Below are positions 46,751-57,303 of a DNA stretch of 64,000 bases, one piece after another. Numbering within the stretch: the stretch's first letter is position 1; each line of letters begins with the position of its first letter. The stretch is from Lasioglossum baleicum (Eukaryota; Arthropoda; Insecta; Hymenoptera; Halictidae): contig NC_134934.1 in assembly GCF_051020765.1 (NCBI RefSeq), forward strand, positions 6,338,001-6,402,000, read 5' to 3'. Made by a program: the position numbers and the translations under genes. The notes beneath the pieces are model-generated. The model did no database searches. It was not told where the DNA came from and saw only the letters and a list, made by a program, of their open reading frames with translations.

Positions 46751-47713
46751 CGCCGGCCACCCCGGATCGTCCTTTAATGGCGGTCCTTATCGGCCGGTCG
46801 GGATAATCCTGCGATACTCGAGACGAAATCTCGGCAGCAGGACGAAAGGAAAGCAGCGGCTGTAATTAGGCGGCCGGCCCCCGGGTAATTTAATTTTTAA
46901 TCGGCCGCTGGATCTACCCAGGAGACCTCGGGAACGTGCGCGGAGAACACACTCGCGGTAATTACGATTATACTGCGGATTCGCGTCCTCGTAGATCGTG
47001 AACGGTTGCAGACGCTTCCGTACGTGTTTCTCTTGCTGCACACGTGAATCGCATTGCAATGAACTGTTTTAAATTTTTATGAAAGTAGGAATTTCTGCGT
47101 TATTGCTTTTAGTAATTGATTTTACAGTTGATTGGTTCTTGCTTCGGTAGAAACTCGTTCTAAATTGTTCGCAGATACCTACAGGAAATAAAAATGTCTT
47201 TTATAGAAACCTCAGAAGCTGCCTTCTCAGAAACTAGAAATACGAGAATCCTGAACAGTGCCTGTACCATTCACGATTAAATGTTCACGTGGATCGACAA
47301 TCGATAGTAGTTAAACTGCAGAAAATGTCTCTCCGTCAGCTCTATCCGCCCCAATAAGAAGAAATCGTCGATTGTTCCTCAACAGGAGGACTCTGCCCGA
47401 TCTTCGCCGATTAAAACCGTTCGCGGTCGTTCATCCGGTGGATACGCAACGGACCGTTTATCCGATAAAGTAACAGCGCCAGAGCCGATTACATAATTCC
47501 GCTTTTAAGCCGTCGATCGTACCGATCTCGTACGACGATGAATATCCGATGATCCGCAGCCCCCAGCATCAAGTTACGATTGTAGCGTTCATCTGCTTAA
47601 AGAGTTCGGAAACGGGTGCTGTGCACATTCAGCGAAAGATCCCTGCCACTCGGTTCATCTTGATCGTCGATTTCGCTCGGGGCTCTTATAATCGACGGTC
47701 GAACGATAAATAG

Positions 47714-48001
47714 AGCGAGCTAGAGAGATTAGATGAGACAGAGGAGAATCCTGATGGAGCAAGACCGAGATACATAGAGAAGGGGCAAGAGGAAGATGCG
47801 ATGCGTGCAGCGATTAAGCAGCGTCAGCATCAGCGACTGCAGCAGCCAACGGCAGCAACGACCACACCGGAAAGCGGTAGGAACAACAGCAGCAACCACG
47901 TTGCGGCAGTAACGTGGCTCGCATTGCCAGCGCGAGATATCGATCGAACCTTCGCCTTTCACCGACCATTGTCCACAACGGTGCCAGCGCTGGAAATCTA
48001 A
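47714..48001 (+). CDS. Possible protein-coding exon, unidentified (low confidence)
   Basis: An open frame of 95 codons runs from just after a TAG to a TAA at 47999-48001, with an internal Met at 47801. The translation is acidic/charged at first, then Gln/Thr/Asn/Ser-rich, with residues like QRQHQRLQQ followed by TAATTTPES, a style common in disordered parts of insect regulatory proteins. No good polypyrimidine tract precedes it, and the purine-rich then CAG-rich composition could create such a frame by chance. I do not recognise a family. Confidence 0.15.
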   Translation, partial: SELERLDETEENPDGARPRYIEKGQEEDAMRAAIKQRQHQRLQQPTAATTTPESGRNNSSNHVAAVTWLALPARDIDRTFAFHRPLSTTVPALEI

Positions 48002-48403
48002 CTGCCGATAATTGCCTTCGAACCCGTCAAGTCATACGCTGTAATAGCATAATAACCGGGGCTAAGCGATCAGATTAAGGGAATGACTGCCCTCCGGCTG
48101 CCGCTCCGCGGCGCGGTGGCTAGGGCCAACGCTAAACCCTTCTGCGTACGCCTATCGCTGTTATGGTTCTCTGTTTCGTGCCGACACCTCTCCCCCTCTC
48201 TATCTACTTTCTTCCTTTCCTTTTTCCTTAATTGTTCCCTGACAGGCGAGGAAACTTTCTTCAAATTATTCTAGGTTACTTGATTTTCGCTAATCCTTAC
48301 TAGTTACCACTCATCCAGATGTCCTCAATGCGTTGATCACTACAGTTGTCTAGTTCACCCCTTTTGTTGCACGACTGCTTGTTTCTGCTCTAATATTATA
48401 TAT

Positions 48404-49113
48404 CAGGGTGGACCTTAGCTATACCTGGTGAAATTCTTTTAGCGAGATTTTTTTCACGTTCGCCCCTAAAATTGTGCTATTAGGTGAGAAAATAATTCCT
48501 GCAAAAGATGACCTTGATCGGATAAGGGGAAGATGTGCCAAATTGACGTTGAAGTTGCGAATAACATGAAATTTTGTAGCAATGGGAATATTTGAAGGAA
48601 AGACTTTTGATTATGATTAAATAAGAAGAACGTTTAGTCATAATTAGACTGCGGATTTTTATATAAAATAAAAATTGTCTGCATTATTCGCAAGAGACTG
48701 GAGTCAGATAGACGTTTAATTCATATTTTAGTAATCTTGCTTTTTGCCATAAATGCATAACATCCGCAGTCTAGTCATAATCAAAAGTTTTTCCTTCAAA
48801 TATTCCCATTCCTATAAAATTCCATGATTTTAGCAACTTCAACGTCAATTTGGCACGTCTTCGCCTTATCCGATCAAGGTCATCTTTTGCAGAAATTATT
48901 TTCTTACCCAATGGCACAATTTTAGGGGCGAACGTGAAAAAAATCATGCAAAAAAAATTTCACCAGGTATAGCTGAGGTCCACCTTAATATGGCACACCT
49001 TCCCAACATCGGATTCATCTAAAACTTTGGATGTATCATTTTTTCATGTAATGGAACAATATTGGGAGGAGCCGTGCCCAAAATTTCATGGTCGAAAAAT
49101 AAGTTCCACCCTA
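48404..49113. mobile_element. Large foldback element with a third, diverged arm
   Basis: Arm 1 (48405-48618) and arm 2 (48775-48988) form an inverted repeat of about 213 bp with roughly 90% identity by eye. For example, GATGACCTTGATCGGATAAG is identical in both. A third segment (48989-49112), in the same orientation as arm 2, is a diverged copy of the outer 125 bp of the arm. It shares AGGGTGGA at its outer end and GTGTGCC at its inner end. The outer ends read AGGGTGGACC and AGGGTGGAAC, and TA is found close outside both. An intact hAT-like MITE (48645-48773) sits in the loop. There is no coding frame. Confidence 0.75.
48645..48773 (+). mobile_element. Intact hAT-like MITE nested in the foldback loop
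   Basis: The element is 129 bp long, begins TAGACTGCGGATTT and ends AACATCCGCAGTCTA. The outer 11 bases, TAGACTGCGGA, form a perfect inverted repeat. It is flanked on both sides by the 8-bp direct repeat GTCATAAT (48637-48644 and 48774-48781), and 8-bp target duplications are typical of hAT elements. It has no coding capacity. Related but decayed copies lie at 4605, 10246, 54547 (right end) and 56994 (right end). Confidence 0.85.
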
Positions 49114-49877
49114 CTGTACATATTTTTCACTTTGTACAGGCTGTAAATATAATTATTATTAATATTCATGTGCAACTGCATCATAACCTTAATTCGCTTT
49201 CCTCCATCCAGACGTCTTGAACGCGCGCTGGCAGTGACAATAGTCATCATTTGGACTATTTTATCATACAGTTCAGTGCTCCAGGGTATTTCTTGTTCGT
49301 GATTCGGTCGGAACGAAGGAAACCGGAGCGGAAACGGGCGTTCCGGCGCGAGTCGTGGCCAGAAGACTGGTTTCTCTAATTCCGGCTTCTCCTCGCCCAC
49401 CCGTTCGAAGGCTGAATCAAGAACGATTAATATCGACCACGGGCCCGGCCAATCGCGGACGTCCGTTTTCGCCCTCGGGCGTCAACGGAGAACCGTTCGA
49501 ACGATATTTACGAGCGGCTCGCCCGCGGCCCCGCCGACTTTCTTAGTCACAATGTAATAACGCCGGCTGCACACTCGGAGCGGCGTACGCGCGTTTACGA
49601 GGCATCGTCGTCGTCGGCCGAGTTTCGCCATGGTGAGCGTGGGCGGCACACCACGTGGAGAGCCGGCCTATGGACACGAATTTACGTCCATTGTCCGGCA
49701 CTCGACACTTTTCTGCGAGCTTCGCCGGCGGTGACGTAGCTCCTCAATTACGATTTTCCCTTAAACGGTCGTGGCCGGTCAGTGGGACGTGGGGAAGTGA
49801 TTTATGAGAATTTTGCTGCATTCTTCTACATTCAATTTTAGTCTTGTTGATCACTTATATTTGATGTTTCAAATGTT
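49114..49877. other. Non-genic stretch
   Basis: No gene is recognised. The AT-rich flank of the foldback element runs to about 49190, followed by GC-rich sequence without visible features. Confidence 0.5.
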
Positions 49878-50190
49878 TGTAGGAAGGGAGTTTGGGTGTG
49901 TAGGGACTGGAAGGGGAGAAGTGGATCCAGGGAAGGGAGAGAAGGCCCAAGAAGGGTGAAAGGGTCCAAGGTTGAGAGGGAGACTGAGGAAGACTGTGTG
50001 AGAGTCTGGAGAGGTGTGGAAGGATCTGAGGAAATGTGACAGGATTTAGGGGAGAGTAGGAAGGAGTGCATCTGGGGAATGGAAGTCAGTTAGGAGGGGA
50101 TCTAGGGGAAAGGGTGAACGATACGACGAATGGAGGGGATAAGGAGAAGGAGACCGAGGCAAGGGAGGTGTAGGGGGGAAAGCAAAGTGA
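49878..50190. repeat. Polypurine-rich tract, ~310 bp
   Basis: The + strand is overwhelmingly G and A, with recurring AGGGGA, GGAAGGG and GGATCTAGGGG words. It is a degenerate low-complexity tract, possibly an old minisatellite. Minus-strand frames across it are rich in Pro, Ser, Leu and Phe, which follows from the composition. Confidence 0.75.
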
Positions 50191-51059
50191 GGATGTCCCA
50201 TCAAGGTCCATCGGCGACCTAAGAATCCACCCAGGTCCTCCAAGGTATAGCTGGCACAAAATTTTGTGCCTCGCAACACACAATAAAAAGCCAGGCTCTT
50301 TCCTAAAAGTATCAGCAACACCAATTTTCCCGGGACTGCATTTAACGCATAGCTTCGTCGCGGAATGGCTGTCGTCGTTAAAGAACGGTTCATTAGAATA
50401 TCAGGTCTGCCTGGAGCAACGTTATGCCGACCGTCCATTACGATGAACCCCGTCGAGGAACGCCACCGAGGATGAAAGCGGCGGCAATCTCGACGGAGTT
50501 AAGGCCCCGAAAACAAGAAAGACTATCCCATTTCTCCAGCAATTGCGATAAACACATCAAGCGGGTCGGCGTGCCGGTGCTCGGAAGAAAAATCGATACC
50601 AGGGGACACTTTCGCCCATCTATCTAACTAATACCCGACAGTTAGTCGATCTCGCGGCACCTTTTCCCGGGTACGTACCCGGAGCGGGTACAAGCCGCGC
50701 GCGCGAGAGAGCTCTGTTTACGATCGCTCCAGCTCCAATAGAGATAGCCACCTGAAAACATTCTGAAGCGTTTCCCGGTCACGGGTCCACGAACATTTCG
50801 TTAGCGCCGTTATCTCTCCGCCCCATCGATTTCTCTCCCCCCACAGAGGAGACAAGACTCCGAACTGACCACGGAGCACTGTGCCTCGATCGGATCTCGA
50901 AGCAGCCGGTTTTATTCAGAGTCCCCGGCGCGTCTCGCGCGATCAGAATTATCGTAAAATCTACAACGGTGATACCGTGGACGGTCAGACGCAATTATAA
51001 GTCCCCACGCTTCTGCGATACAGCCTCGCTGCCACGGTAATAAACGCCCGGGTACGCCT
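50191..51059. other. Non-genic stretch
   Basis: No gene is recognised. The sequence is GC-rich, with short frames only. Confidence 0.5.
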
Positions 51060-51885
51060 TCTTGGTCCCCTATTTCACCATCGGAAAACTCATATTCGTA
51101 TTCCGCGGCTTCGATTCGTTATCCGGCACCTTTATCTCCGCGATCTCTTTGAATTCCTGCTTCCAGTGCGTCAGCGTTATCGTAAACTCCCGGCTCCTTA
51201 TTTTATTGTCGGCAGACTCGATTCAGATTTTCCAACTCCGTTTTCCAATCGTTATTGATTGATCCCCCCGGGGGTCGATCATTTTTCTTAATTCCTTATT
51301 CGCAGTCCATTATCGGCAACATCTAGATACGATCGTGGGGCTCTACGGTCACTATAGCTTTATCTTCAGAGCAATAAACTATCATACGCTCGATATCTTA
51401 TTTTATTGCTGAGAGAGTTATACTTGCTCTCCGCGCTTTCCATTTGTTAGAACTTTTTTGTGAGTGTTATAACTTCATGGGCATCTCGCAGTGACTTTTA
51501 CTGTTCACCACCCGTACAGTATCATCCTTGGAGCAGTAAACTATCTTTTTAGATTTCTTACTTTACTGTCGGGAGGCTTATGGGTCTCAACGCTTTTCAT
51601 TCGTTAGTTAGAACTTTTCATCGTGGCAACCGTTCATAATTAATTATTTCCAGGCTGTTTACGATTTCATGAACGTCCTAACGCGACTTTAACTGCCAGC
51701 TATTCTTAAAGCATCATCCTCAGAGCAATAAACCATTAAACTCGTCGTAGATTTCTTATTTTATAGACGGGAGATTTATACTTGTTCTCCATGCTTTTCA
51801 TCAGTCGCTTAACACTTTTCATACCGGTAATCATTCACGATTAATTGTTTCGAGGACGTTTACGATTTCATGCTCCACGGTATAC
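51060..51885 (+). repeat. Diverged tandem array of five units (about 130-200 bp)
   Basis: A core of the form CTTATTTTATTGTCGG, then GAGACTTATACTTG, then CTCCGCGCTTTTCAT, then TCGTTAGAAC recurs with anchors at about 51069, 51197, 51397, 51557 and 51755. The last three units are best preserved and also share GAGCAATAAACTATC-like starts (51369, 51530, 51722). Units four and five share TTTACGATTTCATG and ATTAATT segments. Unit three lacks about 40 bp present in its neighbours. No conserved frame runs through the units. Confidence 0.7.
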
Positions 51886-53364
51886 GTGAGGAGGCATCTT
51901 TTCGGAATTTCTTCGTATGGAGAAAAGTCAAAGAATTCCTCATCGTCTGTTCCCATGGGGGTTCTTGGAAGCAGGAAGTCCAGATTTGCATTGTCTATAG
52001 ATAGACATTACCGGTATGTTTAACCAGTCGTAAACGTCGGTGTCCAGCGTGCATGGACGTGATCGGAAAGATTCGAGCGTATGATAATGATTTCGGCGTG
52101 TCGATCGGTCTCGTGGGACGCCTTCAGGATTGTGGTGAACGATACATCCTTCGAAAACAACGAACCTTTTCGCTCGGTTCACAGACAGCTGACGCACGTG
52201 CCTATCGTTCGATTCTGCGTGTTCAACATATACGCTGATCGTAATACCGTGGTCGCGTCATCCGGCCCATCGTACATCATCGTACTGGCCTGAAACTGCA
52301 CCAAGAAGCCCACGAACACTCGTAAATTTTACGGTCTTCTTGGATCACAGATTTCTTGGAGCCTTTATGCTCTTGGTAATAGGTTCCTCCACTGGAATAC
52401 AAAGACTGACAGCCGGGTCTATGCGGGCTTTGGTTTTCAAAATTTCGGATCGGATCGTTTTCGTTCAAGGTCTACGATCTTTAGAATCTCTCGTTATTGT
52501 GGTAGTCGTAGACTAATATTTGGGGTATTTTATACTTCGATGCAGTGTGTTCTCAAGTTGAGAGTGAAGCTCAAATTTCATACAAAGTAGATCTCGATAT
52601 GTTTTTGTTAATAATTGTCTAAAACTGCACGTATTGTGTACGTGTATGTATTCCCGTCTTACGATTGAAAATATTTCTCGGTTCGCAGGAGAATCGATTC
52701 TGAAAAAGTTTATAGCCTGTGCAATTCCACTATGATCTTCGTTTAATTTCCCGGTGGCAAAGGAGACGATAAATCCCTCTGTAACGAGGAAATCGCGGAT
52801 CGTTAGACTCCGGTAGGTTCAAGGTCTCTCGCATCCACGACTCACCTTCCCTCCTCCCCGTCGCCCCTCGTCTTCTGGTTTTAATCTCCACCGGTTTCGA
52901 AGGGAACGCTCGTTCCCCACGAATTCTTCCTGTATCTCCGTCCAATAAGAAGTAAATCGGCGGGCATCCATTTTCTTTGAGGATCGCGGCAATCGCCGGC
53001 CACGGAATGCCTCTGTGACGGGTTGCGCCGCACAAACGGATCTTCCTCGACTGCAACTGCTGCGCGCGGTGTAGTTAATTTCCCCGGCGAGGCAACAAAA
53101 ATCACCGGCGATGCAGGAAAACGATTATCTGCGCCATCTGCGCGACGCATTGTGTCTGAACTTGGGAATCTCGGGCAACCGTTAATACATCGACGTCGAA
53201 CTCTCCGATTATCTGATCAGAACATTTCAACATTCAGATAAATCTTCACTTACTATCTTGGTCTCCCACTCTACCCTTCCCCTTCTCCTACGCTATTCCC
53301 CCACGCTTCCTCCACGGTCATGTGACGTGTTCCTTCTCTGACGTGCATGTGTCATTGGTACTGG

Positions 53365-53387
53365 CAGAGAGAGAGAGAGAGAGAGAG
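53365..53387. repeat. (GA)n microsatellite
   Basis: About eleven GA dinucleotides in a row. Confidence 0.9.
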
Positions 53388-54429
53388 GGTAACTGTATTC
53401 CCTTAATCTGACGGTACTGTCTATTTGACGACCTTTTTAAATGTTAAATTTAAATTTAAAATTAAATTTAAACGTTAAATGTTGATGATGAGGATAGCCC
53501 CATCCTCTCGAGGCAATAAACACTAATCAGCTCAACTTTCGAGAGATATAGCGCGGACTAAACGTACCGACGCCGAGCAGCACCTGCGCCCATCCCCAAA
53601 GGCAGATCGGAGATCGTCTCGATCCTCGAACGGTTTCGGATGTTCCTGTTTCGTCGGGTTTACTAAATTATTTCGCTTTTTGTTTCGGGAATCGTCGGAG
53701 AATTGTGGTCGGTGCCACGTTTCCCATTGATCCCGCGACGTCTGGTACCCTTCTGGTGGTCTTCTTGGTACAGCTATTCCACTTCTTGCAGAGCCAGCCA
53801 ATCGACTCCTTCCTGTTTATATGTCCATTCCATTTTCTGTTCCCTCGCTCGTCTCTCTACTTTACGAGTTCTTGTGTTCCTTCCATTCACCTGAACCTCT
53901 GACGATCGTCGATGGTTACAAACGTTCTTTGGATTCTTGCCACTTCCGCATCAATGGCCCTTGTCACGCCTCCGCGTCTTGTTATCGATCTTCTCGGGGA
54001 TAGTTCGAGGGCAGTTTTTACTGCCGACAAACTGGAATCACTTTGGTGGAGAAATCTCGCTTAATGAAGTCCTAGCCTGTGCCAGAAATCGGGCTTTTTA
54101 TTAGGTACATTCTTCAGCCGTTCGTACACTCGAACGCATTTACATCCTCGATCTGTCAATTGTGAAAGCTGGCGTTTCCTCCATGGGAGAATTACGATCA
54201 TAGCAGCTGTATAATTAACTAGGGAAGCTTAGTTTATGTCCTGATACCATGATTTTTCTGAATAAGAAACAACGGTGTCTAGCTGTTCAAGAATTCGTGA
54301 GAGATTCTTAAAGCAACCTCCGTTGTGAAAGTATTCGATTATCGTTGAGTTTATTGCACTTGGATACTGAATTGCTTAAATAGGATTTGACATGCAATTG
54401 ATTCACTGAATAGAAAGCTTCTTGTTTCT

Positions 54430-54547
54430 TTAATAATTTCAATAAATTGAAGATGATACATCATTCCTAAATTCTTTTTATCTTCCCATTTATTTTAAAT
54501 TGAATTTTCTCAATTTTTTGTCATGAATGCATTAAATCCGCAGTCTA
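54430..54547 (-). mobile_element. hAT-like MITE copy, one end preserved
   Basis: On the reverse strand the end reads TAGACTGCGGATTTAATGC, matching the family terminus almost exactly. The body then runs into AT-rich sequence (AAAAAATTGAGAAAATTC). The opposite terminus is not recognisable, so the left limit is a guess. Confidence 0.55.
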
Positions 54548-55292
54548 TTGATAACGAATCGAGGACTTGTTACAGGGTACTGCTACTATAAAACCACTTC
54601 GAAGTCCCGTAGTCTTGAGAAGAGTTCCAAACCATTTTCGGACTTGGACTTCAGGTTACGAAGAGCCGAGTAATGGGGAGACGGCAATTTACATAAATAG
54701 GAGAAGACGAAAAGCAAGCACACGGTCGAGGGACGCATTTTTCAGAGCCGAGCAATTACCGAGCAACAGTACCGTTCCCCACTTATCCGAGCCACCGGCC
54801 ACGACTCCATTGCACTAGGTCACGAAGAGCTCGACCCGAAAAGTTGCGCGGCGGTTTCTTGCGGGGACCCGGCGAGGTTCGGGGAAGCGAACCAATTAGT
54901 GTTTTGCCCGGCTAATGAATCGTCATCCGGACCACTCTTGTGCCCCGTGCGCCGTGCAAACCGAAGGTTAGAGGCGGCGGTATGCCCGGCACGCTCGGAA
55001 AGAGAACCGGGTTCTCGCAGTTGAGCAAACGAGTCCCAGCACAAAGGACGAGCAACCTCGAAGAAGAGGGTTATTAATTATCAGTGTCCTGCGTCTGTCC
55101 CCTCCCACTACCTGTCCTACCTGTTCCCGATTGTCTGGACCACGCTGCTTCCCCCTGAGCATCTGGTATAACCGTTTGAGATTTGAGCCCGCTTTTTCGC
55201 AAAACATCTGTCCAGGATTTGCAGTTTTATCTAACCACATAGGTTGATCTCTGGACACCGTAATCTAAAGTTAACCCCCTATACGTTCCTAA

Positions 55293-55890
55293 CAAGGGAA
55301 GGACCCCCTCAAGTGTCCAACTTTGATTTTGATAATTTTTTGTTGTTACTCAAAAAATACTCGAAAAAATCATCATAAAAAATCTCGACACTTTTTATCT
55401 TGTATATCTTCAGGGAAGGCAACTTGATTGACGCTTAAAAATATTTCACGCAATAATATTATTGTTTTATTTTACACAAATATTTAAAAAAATTGCCAGT
55501 TCATGGTGTCGCGAATTTTTTGTTTCGACTGCATGTACGATGCATATCATCCCGCATCATGTACATTAGTACCAAAATAAAGTTGCAATAGGCATAAAAG
55601 AAAATACAGATTAAAAGTTAGTGAAAAAACATGTTTCATCGATGGGGCTCGAGAACCTGGAACTTCTGCGTGTGAATCACGCAACCTGCTTACACCGGTA
55701 ATGGAACTTTGAAAAATTGAGTTGCAAATCATGGTATATCAATAAGGTATGAAAGTTTAATTGTTTATATCTTTAAAACTACTGAGTAACTCTACACCTA
55801 ATATTTTGCAGACATAATTAGGGATGCATATATCATCGTCTCACAAGAAATTAGCAAAATCAAAGTCGGACAATTGGGGTCCTTCCCTTG
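55293..55890. mobile_element. 598-bp non-autonomous DNA transposon with TAA target duplication
   Basis: The left end begins CAAGGGAAGGACCCC and the right end, on the reverse strand, is the same. The inverted repeat extends to about 40 bp (through GTCC-ACTTTGATTTTG) with four to five mismatches. The direct repeat TAA flanks both sides (55290-55292 and 55891-55893). The interior is AT-rich, and its only frames are short and match nothing I know. A 3-bp TWA-type duplication is typical of PIF/Harbinger and of some Chapaev-group elements. The terminal motif alone does not let me decide. Confidence 0.8.
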
Positions 55891-56924
55891 TAAGACATAA
55901 TTAAAGCAACAAATCATGTTTTCGCGTCACATTTTAAGGAAATACATATTTGACAGTATGCCAAAATTTTAAATAGGTGAATTTGATGGACGATTGTCCA
56001 GACCAGTCCACTAAGATTGGTAGCAACCACATGTCTCCAGCAATACCCCAGCACAAAAGCCAAACTAGTCAAATGACCTCGACAAACAAAAATCATCGAG
56101 CAACCTCTAACATCGTGACATCCTCTGGTCGTCCTTACGGTCGCAGGTGCGTGCAGGGAGGACATTCGCCGCGTTTCGTCGGCGCTTTAATTCCTGAAAG
56201 TTTATCGCGCGGGCACGCAATAAAACCTCGATGAAAATGGTATTTAACGAAGCGGTCTCCGAGAGCGCCGACCAGCTGAGTGCAAATCGAGCAAACGAAA
56301 TGGAACCAAGCTCTTCGAGCTCGCCGCGCCGCACCGTGGCGGTAGTCAGTCCGTCTGTAAATTGAATGCAACTGGAACCGGCCCTGCAGGCTTCGTCGGA
56401 GTCCTTCGGCGGGTTGAATCGGCACGCACGCGTCCGTACGGTAGCCGATTGCATCGCGATGCACTTCTCTCCTCCCTCCCTGCATCTCGCGAGCCAACGG
56501 AGGCCGGGTGATGAACGCTGCAACTCTCCGGAGGTCGAGGAACACGCTCGAGAAGGATCTCGGGGAGCGAATAGGGGAGACGTGAAGGGGGTACGGGGGA
56601 GCAAGAACTTGCGGAGGCAGCCGTGGCGGCCGGCGGTCTCCGAAGACCGCCCACTAAATCACCGGACCGAATTCCATTTGGCTTTCGGGGCTCCTCTCCG
56701 CAGAGTCAACAACGTATTTACCCGTCGATTTGGCTCTTTTGCGGTTGGGCCCCCTCCTTGAGCCCCGGCTCCCTCCGTTCGTCATTCTGTTGCCCCACCT
56801 CTGGGCCTCTTCTTTTCTCTTGGCCCCCTCCGCTGGCTTCCACTCGCCTAATTCCTGCGCGCTCCTGCTTTCGAACCTACAGTTTGCCATTTCCATAAAG
56901 CGGGAGCTACTTCGGGGATTTTTC

Positions 56925-56994
56925 GCGTGTTGTAATATAAAACAATTACTAAAATCGATGTGGAAAATTTTTATTTTGCATAAAGATCCGCAGT
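56925..56994 (-). mobile_element. hAT-like MITE, right-end fragment
   Basis: On the reverse strand the sequence ACTGCGGATCTTTATGCAAA continues into ATAAAAATT. It is nearly the same as the right half of the copy at 10246-10397. The other half is missing or too diverged to see. Confidence 0.5.
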
Positions 56995-57273
56995 GACGCA
57001 CGTGGGTTAAACTTTGAGAAAAGATTCTTATTTCGATTCCGGGACAGCAGAATCCTGATTTGGGACTCTCCTCTTTTCTCCGATGCTCACCGCAAGAGGT
57101 CGGCGTGCCGCACGTTCCACGGATGTCTCCAGCTCCGGATTATGAATATTGATAATAGCAGCGCAGCGAAGAAAGACCGGCCGTCCAATGTAAATATCTC
57201 GACGACCTCTCGAGCCCTCGCCACCCTCTCTCTCTCTTTCTCTTTCTCAGCCCAGGTTCTCTTCGTGGTCCTC

Positions 57274-57303
57274 GTTCTTCTTCTTCTTCTTCTTCTTCTT
57301 CCT
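57274..57303. repeat. (TTC)n microsatellite
   Basis: About ten TTC trinucleotides inside a pyrimidine-rich block at 57215-57390. Confidence 0.9.

Larger units (their letters stand above)
45426..48403. other. Non-genic stretch with one possible exon
   Basis: No confirmed gene. It contains the E-box palindrome at 46725-46750 and an open frame at 47714-48001, treated separately. The rest is a mixture of AT-rich (45500-45750, 46330-46600, 47050-47300) and GC-rich sequence. Confidence 0.45.
51886..55289. other. Non-genic stretch
   Basis: No gene is recognised. It contains the GA microsatellite at 53365-53387, an AT-only palindromic patch built from TTAAATTTAAA words at about 53440-53480, and a hAT-like MITE end at 54547. 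Confidence 0.5.
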
